Shown: positions 16,429 through 25,287 of the stretch, in pieces
Position numbering within the stretch: position 1 is the first letter of the stretch
How the letters are laid out: each line of letters opens with the position of its first letter
Source: an uncultured Pelagibacteraceae bacterium
GTDB taxonomy: Bacteria; Pseudomonadota; Alphaproteobacteria; Pelagibacterales; Pelagibacteraceae
NCBI GenBank assembly: GCA_902614125.1
Contig: CACMJW010000002.1
Coordinates: 101,244-165,243, forward strand
DNA length: 64,000 nt
Direction: 5' to 3'
The notes under the pieces: model-generated
Told to the model about the DNA's origin: nothing
Databases searched by the model: none
The model's input: only the letters and a program-made list of their open reading frames with translations
Program-made: the position numbers and the translations under genes

Positions 16429-18213
16429 ATGACTAAAATGACTACAGAGGAAGCTTTTGTAAAAGTTCTTCAGATGCATGGCATAGAACATGCTTTTGGA
16501 ATTATTGGGTCTGCGTTCATGCCAATATCAGATATTTTTCCTTCAGCAGGAATTACTTTTTGGGATGTAGCACACGAAACAAATGGGGGATTGATTGCAG
16601 ATGGATACACAAGAGCGACTGGAAAGATGTCTATGGTCATTGCACAAAATGGACCAGGAATTACAGGTTTAGTTACCCCGATAAAAACTGCTTATTGGAA
16701 TCACACACCTTTACTTTTAGTAACCCCACAAGCTGCGAACAAAACTATGGGTCAAGGCGGCTTTCAAGAAGTCGAACAAATGAATTTATTCAAAGACATG
16801 GTTTGTTATCAAGAGGAAGTTAGAGATCCCTCTAGAATGGCCGAAGTTTTGAATAGGGTTATTGAAAAAGCATTTAGAGGATCAGCTCCTGCACAAATAA
16901 ATGTACCAAGAGATTACTGGACACAAGTAATTGATATTGAACTACCTCCAATAGTAAGATTTGAGAGACAAGGTGGAGGAAAAGATGCAATTGATAGAGC
17001 AGCAAAATTATTATCAGACGCAAAATTTCCAGTAATATTATCAGGAGCAGGAGTTGTAATTGGTGGTGCTATAGAGGATTGTAAAAAATTAGCAGAGAAA
17101 TTAGATGCTCCTGTTTGTAATGGATATCAGCATAATGATAGTTTCCCAGGGAGTCATCATTTAGCGGTTGGGCCGTTAGGATATAACGGATCTAAAGCAG
17201 CAATGGAATTAATCTCAAAAGCTGATGTGGTATTAGCGTTAGGCACAAGATTAAATCCGTTTTCAACTCTTCCAGGTTATGGAATAGATTATTGGCCTAA
17301 AGATGCAACTATAATCCAAGTAGATATGAATCCAGATAGAATTGGATTAACCAAAAAAGTAACAGTTGGAATTTGTGGAGATGCGAAATTAGTTTCGCAA
17401 CAAATTTTACAAAAACTTTCATCAAATGCAGGAGACAATGGCAGAGAAGAAAGAAAAAATTTAATTCATCAAACAAAATCAGCATGGTTACAAACACTAA
17501 CTAGTTTAGATCACGAAGATGACGATCCAGGTACAGTTTGGAATAAAGAAGCTAGAGAAAGAGATTCTAATAGAATGTCTCCAAGACAAGCATGGAGAGC
17601 GATACAAGTCGGCATGCCAGATGATGTAATTATCTCAAGTGACATAGGAAATAATTGTGCAATTGGAAACGCTTATCCAACTTTTGAAAAAGGACGAAAG
17701 TATTTAGCACCAGGTTTATTTGGGCCTTGTGGATATGGTTTTCCATCAATATTAGGTGCAAAAATAGGATGTCCTGATACACCAGTAATTGGTTTTGCAG
17801 GTGATGGTGCATTTGGAATATCTATGAACGAGATGAGTTCGTGTGCAAGAAAAGAGTGGCCAGCAATTACAATGGTTATTTTTAGAAATTATCAGTGGGG
17901 TGCAGAAAAAAGAAATTCAATATTATGGTTCGATGATAATTTTGTTGGAACTGAACTTGATCCAGAATTAAGTTACGCAAAGGTAGCAACTGCTTGCGGT
18001 TTAAAAGGAGTTACTGTTAAAACAATGGAAGAAACTACAGCTGCAATCAAGCAATCATGTGAAGATCAAAAACAAGGAATTACAACATTTATTGAGGTTA
18101 TATTAAATCAAGAATTAGGTGAACCCTTTAGAAGAGATGCAATGAAAAAACCTGTTCGCGTAGCTGGCATTAAAAAAGAGGATATGAAACCTCAAAAATC
18201 ACTAGTAAATTAA
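16429..18213 (+). CDS. xsc: sulfoacetaldehyde acetyltransferase
   Basis: A 594-residue thiamine-diphosphate enzyme. It has the acetolactate-synthase-like three-domain layout: an early D-V-A-H-E-T-N-G-G region supplying the activating glutamate, a central S-G-A-G-V-V-I-G-G domain, and the ThDP/Mg motif G-D-G-A-F-G-I-S-M-N-E around residue 458. Xsc converts sulfoacetaldehyde plus phosphate to acetyl phosphate and sulfite in taurine and isethionate catabolism. W-A-E/G-A-E-K-R near the C-terminus fits Xsc better than acetolactate synthase. A TTAGGA ribosome site precedes the ATG. The taurine-to-sulfoacetaldehyde enzymes and the taurine importer are not in the window. Confidence 0.9.
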   Translation: MTKMTTEEAFVKVLQMHGIEHAFGIIGSAFMPISDIFPSAGITFWDVAHETNGGLIADGYTRATGKMSMVIAQNGPGITGLVTPIKTAYWNHTPLLLVTPQAANKTMGQGGFQEVEQMNLFKDMVCYQEEVRDPSRMAEVLNRVIEKAFRGSAPAQINVPRDYWTQVIDIELPPIVRFERQGGGKDAIDRAAKLLSDAKFPVILSGAGVVIGGAIEDCKKLAEKLDAPVCNGYQHNDSFPGSHHLAVGPLGYNGSKAAMELISKADVVLALGTRLNPFSTLPGYGIDYWPKDATIIQVDMNPDRIGLTKKVTVGICGDAKLVSQQILQKLSSNAGDNGREERKNLIHQTKSAWLQTLTSLDHEDDDPGTVWNKEARERDSNRMSPRQAWRAIQVGMPDDVIISSDIGNNCAIGNAYPTFEKGRKYLAPGLFGPCGYGFPSILGAKIGCPDTPVIGFAGDGAFGISMNEMSSCARKEWPAITMVIFRNYQWGAEKRNSILWFDDNFVGTELDPELSYAKVATACGLKGVTVKTMEETTAAIKQSCEDQKQGITTFIEVILNQELGEPFRRDAMKKPVRVAGIKKEDMKPQKSLVN

Positions 18214-18233
18214 CAAACACAATTACCTTGATA

Positions 18234-18272
18234 AAGTTTAATTACTGTATTTAAATTTCAACAATTAAACTT
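18234..18272. promoter_or_regulatory. 10-base perfect inverted repeat abutting a start codon
   Basis: AAGTTTAATT and AATTAAACTT form perfect arms with a 19-base spacer. The right arm ends one base before the ATG of the 69-residue gene at 18274. As RNA it could form a hairpin occluding the initiation site; as DNA it could be an operator or the end of the xsc transcript. AT-rich, so chance is possible. Confidence 0.25.
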
Positions 18273-18273
18273 C

Positions 18274-18483
18274 ATGACTAAAATAAAAAGTAATTTAAAA
18301 ATAATAATCTTTATAACTATTGCAATAATTGCACTTTATTTCACTAACAACAAATATGGGAACTTCAGCAAAAGCAAATCAGTAAAAGCATGTATAATTG
18401 CACAAAAAAGTAAATCCAAGGATAAACCTATAGAGGAGATTAAAATTTTTTGTGAAAAGGAAGTAACAAAAAAAATAGATTAA
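18274..18483 (+). CDS. small membrane-anchored protein with two cysteines
   Basis: A 69-residue protein: basic start, one hydrophobic helix at about 9-23, then a lysine-rich exported or cytoplasmic tail with cysteines in A-C-I-I-A-Q and F-C-E-K-E-V. Its stop overlaps the next start (the last A of TAA begins ATG at 18483). A similar layout, with a helix and then two cysteines, the second in E-C-E-K-E, is seen in the 108-residue protein at 27823. Function unknown. Confidence 0.6.
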   Translation: MTKIKSNLKIIIFITIAIIALYFTNNKYGNFSKSKSVKACIIAQKSKSKDKPIEEIKIFCEKEVTKKID

Positions 18484-19634
18484 TGAAAAAATCTAATAGA
18501 TCAAATGTAGATCCTTTTATTGTAATGGATGTTATGGAGGCTGCAAGAAAAGCAGAACAAGCAGGTAAAAAAATTATTCATATGGAGGTGGGACAGCCAG
18601 GTACGCCTGCTCCAATGCTTGCAAATGAAAGTTTAACTAAAGAATTAAAAAATAATAATCTGGGATATACAGTTACTTTAGGTTTGCCTCAGTTACGATC
18701 TAGAATCTCAAAATTGTATGGTGACTGGTACAACATTGATTTAAATCCAGAACGAGTAATTATTACAACAGGTTCTTCCGGAGGATTTATATTGTCGTTT
18801 GCAACATTATTTGATGCAGGAGATAGGGTAGGCATAGGTTCTCCAGGATATCCAAGTTATAGACAAATCCTTAAAGCTCAAAATTTAGTACCTGTTGACA
18901 TTGAAACAAAACTGCAAAATAAATATCAACCCACCTCAGAAGATATAAAGAAAAATAATTTAAATGGAGTTTTGGTTGCATCACCAGCAAATCCAACTGG
19001 GTCAATGTTAGATAAATCTTCTCTTACAAAATTAATTGAATTTTCTAAAGAATATAATGTAAGTTTTATTAGCGATGAAATATATCATGGAATAGAATAT
19101 GAGAGGAAAGCAGTCTCTGCATTAGAGATAACTGATGATTGCTATGTAATAAATTCTTTTTCAAAATATTTTTCAATGACTGGTTGGAGAGTTGGGTGGA
19201 TGATTGTTCCCGAGGATCATGTAAGACAAGTTGAAAAAGTTTCACAAAATTTATTCATATGTCCTCCACATGCTAGTCAAATTACCGCTCTAGCTGCATT
19301 GGATGCTAAAGAGGAATTAGATAAAAATGTAAAAGTTTATAAAAAAAATAGAGAAATATTGTTAGAGGAATTACCTAAAGCAGGATTTGAAACGTTTTCA
19401 CCACCTGATGGTGCATTTTATATATATGTTGATATATCGAAATATAGCAAAGATAGTTTAAATTTTTGTAAAAAAGTCTTAAATGAAGTGGGTGTTGCAA
19501 TTACTCCAGGCCTAGATTTTGATCAAAATAGAGGATCAAATACAATTAGATTTTCTTATGCTAGAAGTACAGAAGACATTATCGAAGGATCAAAAAGAAT
19601 TCAAAAATTCATGTCAAATTATAAATTTAATTAA
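18483..19634 (+). CDS. class I/II PLP aminotransferase (aspartate aminotransferase-like)
   Basis: A 383-residue fold-type I aminotransferase. H-M-E-V-G-Q-P is the substrate entry motif, S-P-A-N-P-T-G the central one, S-F-S-K-Y-F-S-M-T-G-W-R-V-G-W holds the PLP lysine, and R-F-S-Y-A carries the C-terminal arginine that binds the alpha-carboxylate. It transfers amino groups between an amino acid and a keto acid; aspartate, alanine and aromatic specificities cannot be told apart here. It follows xsc after one small gene; 2-oxoacid amination linked to sulfonate breakdown (for example taurine or cysteate deamination) is possible but speculative. Confidence 0.8.
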   Translation: MKKSNRSNVDPFIVMDVMEAARKAEQAGKKIIHMEVGQPGTPAPMLANESLTKELKNNNLGYTVTLGLPQLRSRISKLYGDWYNIDLNPERVIITTGSSGGFILSFATLFDAGDRVGIGSPGYPSYRQILKAQNLVPVDIETKLQNKYQPTSEDIKKNNLNGVLVASPANPTGSMLDKSSLTKLIEFSKEYNVSFISDEIYHGIEYERKAVSALEITDDCYVINSFSKYFSMTGWRVGWMIVPEDHVRQVEKVSQNLFICPPHASQITALAALDAKEELDKNVKVYKKNREILLEELPKAGFETFSPPDGAFYIYVDISKYSKDSLNFCKKVLNEVGVAITPGLDFDQNRGSNTIRFSYARSTEDIIEGSKRIQKFMSNYKFN

Positions 19635-19690
19635 TTTAGCAAATTACCTTTAACTAGATTACTGTATTTTTTTTTGTTAATGTAAGAAAT

Positions 19691-19963
19691 ATGGCTTTAT
19701 TAAATGAAAAATTAAAAATGATAACCTGTTCAGATTTCAGGATATTCTTAAAAAAAATGATTAAAGATAAAATTGAAAAGGAATGGACTGAAAGCTTTAT
19801 TGATAATTTAAATTTAGTAATGGTCCCAAGAAATACAATTAAAAGAAGATATGAAGATAAAGGTATAGATCTCATAAGACTTATAAATGATGTTAGTTAT
19901 TATAAACATGTTAAGAAAAAGGTTAATTCTAGAGGTAATTTAGAATTTCAAGACCAGCAATAA
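19691..19963 (+). CDS. unrecognised 90-residue basic protein
   Basis: A soluble, charged protein with no signal peptide (MALLNEKLKMITCSDFRIFL at the start) and about 20% lysine plus arginine. The near C-terminal segment L-I-N-D-V-S-Y-Y-K-H-V-K-K-K-V-N is repeated, with mostly synonymous codon changes, in a 20-residue frame at 24211-24273. That pattern supports this strand over the overlapping leftward frame. It precedes a 37-residue basic frame by three bases. No family recognised. Confidence 0.6.
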   Translation: MALLNEKLKMITCSDFRIFLKKMIKDKIEKEWTESFIDNLNLVMVPRNTIKRRYEDKGIDLIRLINDVSYYKHVKKKVNSRGNLEFQDQQ

Positions 19964-19966
19964 AAA

Positions 19967-20080
19967 ATGTCTAAAAGATATAGTGGTAAATCATTTAAAG
20001 ACTCTAGCGTGATGAAAAAAGCAAAATTGACTCTTAAAGAAAAAAGAAAATATAAAAGAGAAAAGAAAAAGTCCAATTAA
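19967..20080 (+). CDS. 37-residue basic peptide
   Basis: Frame from ATG 19967 to the stop at 20078: begins M-S-K-R-Y-S-G-K-S-F-K-D-S-S and ends in a lysine/arginine/glutamate run. It lies three bases after the 90-residue gene and six bases before the autotransporter start, so the coding phase fills the gap neatly. No domain. Function unknown; like the frames at 3386 and 45526 it belongs to a group of very small basic proteins in this window. Confidence 0.45.
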   Translation: MSKRYSGKSFKDSSVMKKAKLTLKEKRKYKREKKKSN

Positions 20081-20086
20081 TAGTAA

Positions 20087-22741
20087 ATGAAAAAAATTTT
20101 ACTAGGTATAATCTTTTATTTTTTATTTTGTTCAGTAAGTTATGCCGGTCCATGTTTAACTACCATTTCTAGTTTATTAAATAATCAATTAACTTGTGCA
20201 GATGATGATATTTTATATATTACTGCTGCTGGGTCGATCACTTATAACAACCATAAGGCTGTTGATTTAGAAGATGAAACTGGAGTTCAGATTACAAATG
20301 ATGGAACAATTCAAACAGAGGATGAAACTAACAAACAAAAAGCAATTCATGCTCAATCATCTTTAAATACAACAATAACTAATAATGGAACTATTAATTC
20401 AGATAATAATGAAGGAATTTATTTAGATTATGCAGAAAATATAACAATCACAAACAATGCGGGTGCCACCATTAGTGCAGAAGGAGCAAATGCGATTGAG
20501 GGTAGAAATGTTGGTTGGTGTGATAAGGCTGGAAATAACGATAATTGTCAATCTAGTTTATCATCTTCAGGCTCCACTGAAGCTGGACTAACATTGCATA
20601 ATCACGGTATGATTAGTGCAACACAAGGAACAATTTGGTTAGGCTCTGGGGGTGGAGGAAACCCACGAAGTCGAGGTGTTAAAATTTATAACTATGATGG
20701 AGGAACAATTAAAACTACATCATCAGTTTCTCCAATTGTAGCAAAATATCTTACAGATAGTGAAATTATAAATTATGAGGGAGCAACAATCGAGGGTGCA
20801 GATAGATATGGTATACTCGCTGAAAAAGGATCAAACATTACTATTGATAATCGTGGAATAATAACTTCAGATAGAAATACTTTTTATTGCAGAGAGTGCT
20901 CTGGAATTACATTTACAAACTCAGGAACAATTAGCTCAACAAATACAGGTACTAATACAGGTACAGTTCTTATTGATAGACAAGGAGACAGTGACGACGC
21001 TCATACAATTACAAATAGTGGAACTATAGAGTCTGCGTTTGGAGCAGCAATACAAGTAGCTAGAAATACTGGCGGAACAACTATCAACAATACCGGAATA
21101 TTAAAATCTTCAACAGGTGTTATAGGAGCTGGTAGAACAAAAAATCTTACTATAAACAATCATGGTTCGATTACATCCACAGGTGAGCATAATCAAAATC
21201 ACTTTGGAATTGGATTTGGTAACGATTCAACAACTGCAGAAGCTGGTGAAAATGTAGTTCTAAATAATTTTGGAACTATCAGCGCGAATAATGGAGATGC
21301 AGATGGTATTAAAATTGGAGATTATAATGCCAATAAAAACTTTAATGGCTTAACGATTAATAATTCAGGAACTATTTCGGGAGGTGACAATTCTATTGTC
21401 ATGGCAAATTCGAACAACACAGGATTAGAAATAGTTACTAAAGGCGATGGAACTTATATTGGTGAAATTGAATTAAATGGCACAACAACTACAATGACAT
21501 TAGATTGTAGCATTTCAAAAGATCAAAAAATAGAAATCCATAATAAAACAAATATGATAATCAATAATTATCTTTGTGGAAATGATACTTACGAAATATT
21601 AGATAGTAATGGTGATCCAGATGCAGATAATTCAGAAACAAATGGCTTCCTATACGTTTATGGTGAAGACCTAGATATTGAAAGTCACAATCAAAAACAT
21701 AGGACAGAAATATTTATATCAAATTTAAATAATATTTTTGAAAATTTAAATAACTATAATGAAAAAAGTATTTATTTTTCAAATACTAAAAGAAATAATA
21801 TTTACACCAACATTGAAAAAGGAGTTACAGGATATTTTGATAAAAAAATTGATAACAAATTTGCACCTTTTTTAAGTTACTCAACTCAAAATGCATCTTT
21901 TAATAATGGAGAACATAGAAATAGTGATAATCTTTCATTTGGATTTAAACATGAACCTCAATATGGAGATTATAAAGTTTCTATTTTGCCTTTAATTGGT
22001 ATCTCAAGGAATATTATTACTAATGTTGAAACTGAGACAAAACAAGCAATTGAGAAAAATTCTTACAGCCAACTTGCAGCAATAAATATAAATACAAAAA
22101 AGATTAAAAAATTTAACGATAAAAACAAACTATCGTTAGAAGTTGAGGGAATTTATGGTATTCATAGATTTTCAAAATATATTTCAAGCTTTACAGATGG
22201 TGATTTGACTGTTGATGAAGCAGTTGATCAAGTTTTAGGTGCAGGATTTACAGTAAAAAATTCAAGTCAATTAAGAAATGGTTTTGTAATTCAGCCATAT
22301 GGAAAATTTTCTTTATATAATACCATAAGCAATGACATCAATATAATTGCAGATGGAGAAAATAAAGAAGCGGGGCATGTTATGAATGGAGTTTTGGCTA
22401 AAAGAGCTGGTATCAATTTATCAAAGAATAATGATGATATTAGTTTTAAATTGAATATCGAACACAATAATCAAGATGGACTTGTTGGAAATCTAGTCAA
22501 TATTTCATTAAGTAAAAAAATTCAAAGAATGGCCAAAATAAAAAGAGAAAAGGAAAAACCAGATCCAAAACTAGAAAAGCTTTTCGATCAATTAGAAATT
22601 GCAAAAAAAAATGAAAGATTAGCTAAATTAGCTGGAGATAATTTAAATGAAAATAAAATTTTAAAAGAAATGATAATTCAATTAATAAAAGAAAATCAAA
22701 AATTAAAAACAATCAACAATTTATATAATAATTCGAATTAA
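20087..22741 (+). CDS. autotransporter-like surface protein with C-terminal coiled coil
   Basis: 884 residues. A signal peptide (about 1-20, cleaved after S-Y-A) leads into a passenger of at least a dozen N-x-G-T-I-like units (for example I-T-N-N-G-T-I, F-T-N-S-G-T-I, I-N-N-S-G-T-I), each about 20-45 residues, the pattern of a right-handed beta helix. Around 570-805 alternating strands resemble an outer-membrane autotransporter barrel. Unusually the protein does not end at the last strand: about 75 residues of K/E/L-rich sequence with heptad-like spacing follow. It likely sits on the outer membrane; ligand unknown. It is the longest gene in the window and stands out from the small genes before it. 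Confidence 0.65.
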   Translation: MKKILLGIIFYFLFCSVSYAGPCLTTISSLLNNQLTCADDDILYITAAGSITYNNHKAVDLEDETGVQITNDGTIQTEDETNKQKAIHAQSSLNTTITNNGTINSDNNEGIYLDYAENITITNNAGATISAEGANAIEGRNVGWCDKAGNNDNCQSSLSSSGSTEAGLTLHNHGMISATQGTIWLGSGGGGNPRSRGVKIYNYDGGTIKTTSSVSPIVAKYLTDSEIINYEGATIEGADRYGILAEKGSNITIDNRGIITSDRNTFYCRECSGITFTNSGTISSTNTGTNTGTVLIDRQGDSDDAHTITNSGTIESAFGAAIQVARNTGGTTINNTGILKSSTGVIGAGRTKNLTINNHGSITSTGEHNQNHFGIGFGNDSTTAEAGENVVLNNFGTISANNGDADGIKIGDYNANKNFNGLTINNSGTISGGDNSIVMANSNNTGLEIVTKGDGTYIGEIELNGTTTTMTLDCSISKDQKIEIHNKTNMIINNYLCGNDTYEILDSNGDPDADNSETNGFLYVYGEDLDIESHNQKHRTEIFISNLNNIFENLNNYNEKSIYFSNTKRNNIYTNIEKGVTGYFDKKIDNKFAPFLSYSTQNASFNNGEHRNSDNLSFGFKHEPQYGDYKVSILPLIGISRNIITNVETETKQAIEKNSYSQLAAININTKKIKKFNDKNKLSLEVEGIYGIHRFSKYISSFTDGDLTVDEAVDQVLGAGFTVKNSSQLRNGFVIQPYGKFSLYNTISNDINIIADGENKEAGHVMNGVLAKRAGINLSKNNDDISFKLNIEHNNQDGLVGNLVNISLSKKIQRMAKIKREKEKPDPKLEKLFDQLEIAKKNERLAKLAGDNLNENKILKEMIIQLIKENQKLKTINNLYNNSN

Positions 22742-22745
22742 AGTT

Positions 22746-24146
22746 TTAGTGCCTTGGAAGCCCTTCTTTTGTATAAAACTTTCTAAGTTTTTTTAAAGAC
22801 AAGTAATAAGCGCTTTCTCTAAAAGATTTTTTAATTTGTTTTTTTATACTTAGTATTTCATTAAAAGAATTTCTCATTGAGTCTTCTAAACCAGAATTAG
22901 TTAAATCAATTTCATCAGCACCATGCACAATAGTATTTATCAACTCTGGATCTGTTTTTGTATTTGTTGTTTTTTCTATGAGTTTTATTAATTCTAATAG
23001 TTTATGTTCTTGATATCTCTTCTCCATTCTACCAAATCTAATATGTGATAAATTTTTTACCCATTCAAAATATGAAACAACAACTCCACCAGCATTTACA
23101 TAAATATCAGGAAGTACTGTTACTCCTTTATCAAATAATATTTTATCACTTGCAGGATCAATTGGTCCATTAGCAGCCTCAACAATTAGTTTTGTTTTTA
23201 CTTTCTCAACATTATCTTTGTTTATAACACCCTCAAGTGCAGCTGGAACTAAGATATCACACTCTACTTCAACAATTTCTTTCGGATTTTTTATAAATTT
23301 TCCAAGCTCATTATTTTCAATAGTTTTTTTAAATAAGACACATTCGATAAGCTTATTAATATTTATTCCATTTTTGTTATATAAAATTCCATTATATTCA
23401 CCAATTGCAATTATTTTTGCATTATCTCTATTATAAAGTTCATAAGCTAGATGTCTTCCGACGTTACCAAATCCCTGAATAACAATTCTATTATCTTTTA
23501 AATTTTCATTTAATTTTGCTTTTTTAACCTCTTCTTTATTTCTAAAAAATTCTCGAATAACTTCTTCAATACCTCTTCCTGTTGCCTCAGTTCTTCCCGC
23601 AATTCCTCCTCCATGTCTTGGTTTACCTGTAACACATGCTCTATAATTGATATCTTCTGGTCTTAAAGATTTATAAACATCTTTAATCCATCCCATTTCT
23701 CTCTCAGAGGTTCCAACATCAGGTGCAGGAACATTTATTGCAGGAGAAATAAATCCTTTTTTAATTAATTTTGTTGCAAAAGTTTTTGTAATATTTCTTA
23801 ATTGATTTTCATTGTACTCATTTGGATTTATTCTTAATCCACCTTTAGATCCACCATAAGGGATATCAACTATTGCACATTTATAAGTCATTAATGCTGC
23901 AAGAGCCTCAGTATCATCTTGATCAACAGAATTTGAATATCTTAAACCACCTTTACTAGGTAGAATATGTTCTGAATGAACTGCTCTCCAGCCAGTAAAA
24001 TTTTTTATTCCACCATCAATTTCAACCCCAACATTAACTTTAATTAAGGAATGAGTTGCTTTTATATGTTCAAGTAAATCTGAGGTAAAATTTAAATTTT
24101 TTGCGGACTGTTCAACGTAATGGTCTACATTCTTTTTAAAAGACAT
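22746..24146 (-). CDS. gdhA: Glu/Leu/Phe/Val dehydrogenase, probable glutamate dehydrogenase
   Basis: A 466-residue enzyme. The substrate and catalytic segments are visible: G-W-R-A-V-H-S-E-H, S-K-G-G-L-R-Y, Y-G-G-S-K-G-G-L-R (catalytic lysine), and V-P-A-P-D-V-G-T-S-E-R-E-M (catalytic aspartate). The nucleotide domain has G-F-G-N-V-G-R-H. It interconverts glutamate with 2-oxoglutarate and ammonia. An A-x-G-K-P-R-H-G-G-G-I-A-G-R-T-E-A-T-G-R-G region is typical of the hexameric GDH group. Branched-chain amino acid dehydrogenases are shorter, so GDH is preferred; cofactor choice is not called. Confidence 0.85.
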   Translation of the reverse strand: MSFKKNVDHYVEQSAKNLNFTSDLLEHIKATHSLIKVNVGVEIDGGIKNFTGWRAVHSEHILPSKGGLRYSNSVDQDDTEALAALMTYKCAIVDIPYGGSKGGLRINPNEYNENQLRNITKTFATKLIKKGFISPAINVPAPDVGTSEREMGWIKDVYKSLRPEDINYRACVTGKPRHGGGIAGRTEATGRGIEEVIREFFRNKEEVKKAKLNENLKDNRIVIQGFGNVGRHLAYELYNRDNAKIIAIGEYNGILYNKNGININKLIECVLFKKTIENNELGKFIKNPKEIVEVECDILVPAALEGVINKDNVEKVKTKLIVEAANGPIDPASDKILFDKGVTVLPDIYVNAGGVVVSYFEWVKNLSHIRFGRMEKRYQEHKLLELIKLIEKTTNTKTDPELINTIVHGADEIDLTNSGLEDSMRNSFNEILSIKKQIKKSFRESAYYLSLKKLRKFYTKEGLPRH

Positions 24147-24210
24147 TCCGTATTAAATCAATTTTAATTAGTTTATTAAAGAATATTTATGTTCAATTTA
24201 GGCTAATGAT

Positions 24211-24273
24211 ATGCTTATTAATAATGACAGTTATTACAAAAGTGTTAAAAAAAAAGTTAATCGAATAAACTAA
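24211..24273 (+). pseudogene. 20-residue frame matching the C-terminus of the 19691 gene
   Basis: ATG 24211 to stop 24271: MLINNDSYYKSVKKKVNRIN. L-I-N-x-x-S-Y-Y-K-x-V-K-K-K-V-N matches 13 of 16 positions in the 90-residue protein encoded at 19691, with several synonymous third-base differences. A stop lies four codons before the ATG, so nothing upstream of the match remains. It may be the remnant of a second copy or an independent micro-peptide. It overlaps the 3' end of the EamA gene by four bases. Confidence 0.35.
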
Positions 24274-25172
24274 CTTGTTCTAGTTAATAACATCAGAGAT
24301 ACACCAGATGTAAATATTAATATTCCAAACAATTCAATCTTACTTAATTTCTCTTTAAATAAATATTTAGATGATGCAAAACTAAAAATTATTTCAATTT
24401 GCCCAAGTGCTCGAACAAAAGATGATTGAATAAGTGTGAAAGCATAAAACCAAGAGAGAGTAGCTAAAAAACCAGATAAGCCAGTCATACAACATTCAAC
24501 TTTATTATTGTATAATTTTTTGAATTCAGATCTTTCAAAAATAAGAAGGTAAATTGTTATTATAAAAGTTTGAATTAGTAGTCCAAAAAATAAAGTGCTT
24601 AATGCTTTTTCAAAATTAGATGAAATATTTTCTAACGATAAAGCAGCAGCTCTAAAATAAACAACACTAAGTCCTAAAAACAATCCAGTAATTAGACCAA
24701 CTAATGTTGTTTTTGAAAATAAATTTTTAATAAAAAAATTAACATCTTTGATAGTCATTATAATTACTCCAGTAGTAGCTATTATAATCCCAAAAACACC
24801 AGCAGCATTAAGTTTGTCATACAAGACAATATATTCAAAAATTGCAACTTGAAGGACCTCAGTTTTACTTAGTGAAGTACCAACTACAAAATTTGAAAAT
24901 TTAAATAAATATAAGAGACTGAAAGTAAACATTATTTGAAGCACAGACGCAAAAAATGTGTAAATAATAAAATTAGAATTAGATAAAACTTCTGAAATAA
25001 TTGAAAAATTTTGAAAGTAAGAAAAAAATAATATTGTTGCAATAGGTAGTGCGAAAACAAACCTAACGTAACTTGATGCAATTAATGAAAGATCTTTATT
25101 TAATCTTTTTTGTAGAGATGATCTTAAATTTTGAAAAAAAGCTCCAAAAACTGTAAATATAATCCAATTCAT
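24270..25172 (-). CDS. EamA/DMT family transporter
   Basis: A 300-residue protein with ten predicted membrane helices in two five-helix halves, the drug/metabolite transporter layout. The second half has G-L-S-G-F-L-A-T-L-S-W-F-Y-A-F and A-L-G-Q-I-E-I-I-F-S, family-like segments. Substrates of this family are diverse (amino acids, purines, riboflavin, drugs) and cannot be inferred here. It stands alone between gdhA and the PEP-mutase family gene. Confidence 0.75.
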   Translation of the reverse strand: MNWIIFTVFGAFFQNLRSSLQKRLNKDLSLIASSYVRFVFALPIATILFFSYFQNFSIISEVLSNSNFIIYTFFASVLQIMFTFSLLYLFKFSNFVVGTSLSKTEVLQVAIFEYIVLYDKLNAAGVFGIIIATTGVIIMTIKDVNFFIKNLFSKTTLVGLITGLFLGLSVVYFRAAALSLENISSNFEKALSTLFFGLLIQTFIITIYLLIFERSEFKKLYNNKVECCMTGLSGFLATLSWFYAFTLIQSSFVRALGQIEIIFSFASSKYLFKEKLSKIELFGILIFTSGVSLMLLTRTS

Positions 25173-25287
25173 ACTTGATTATTTCTATTGTATTTTTTTA
25201 AATATTCGAATTTAGTAGTTTAAACTAACAATTTAGATAAAAAACAAAAAACTTAACAAATAATATTTTTTAAAAAAATTATAAAAA

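Noticed and set aside
19654..19875. Leftward 73-residue frame opposite the 90-residue gene
   Set aside because: The rightward frame has codon-level support from the similar segment at 24211; the leftward frame is a mirror of lysine-rich codons.
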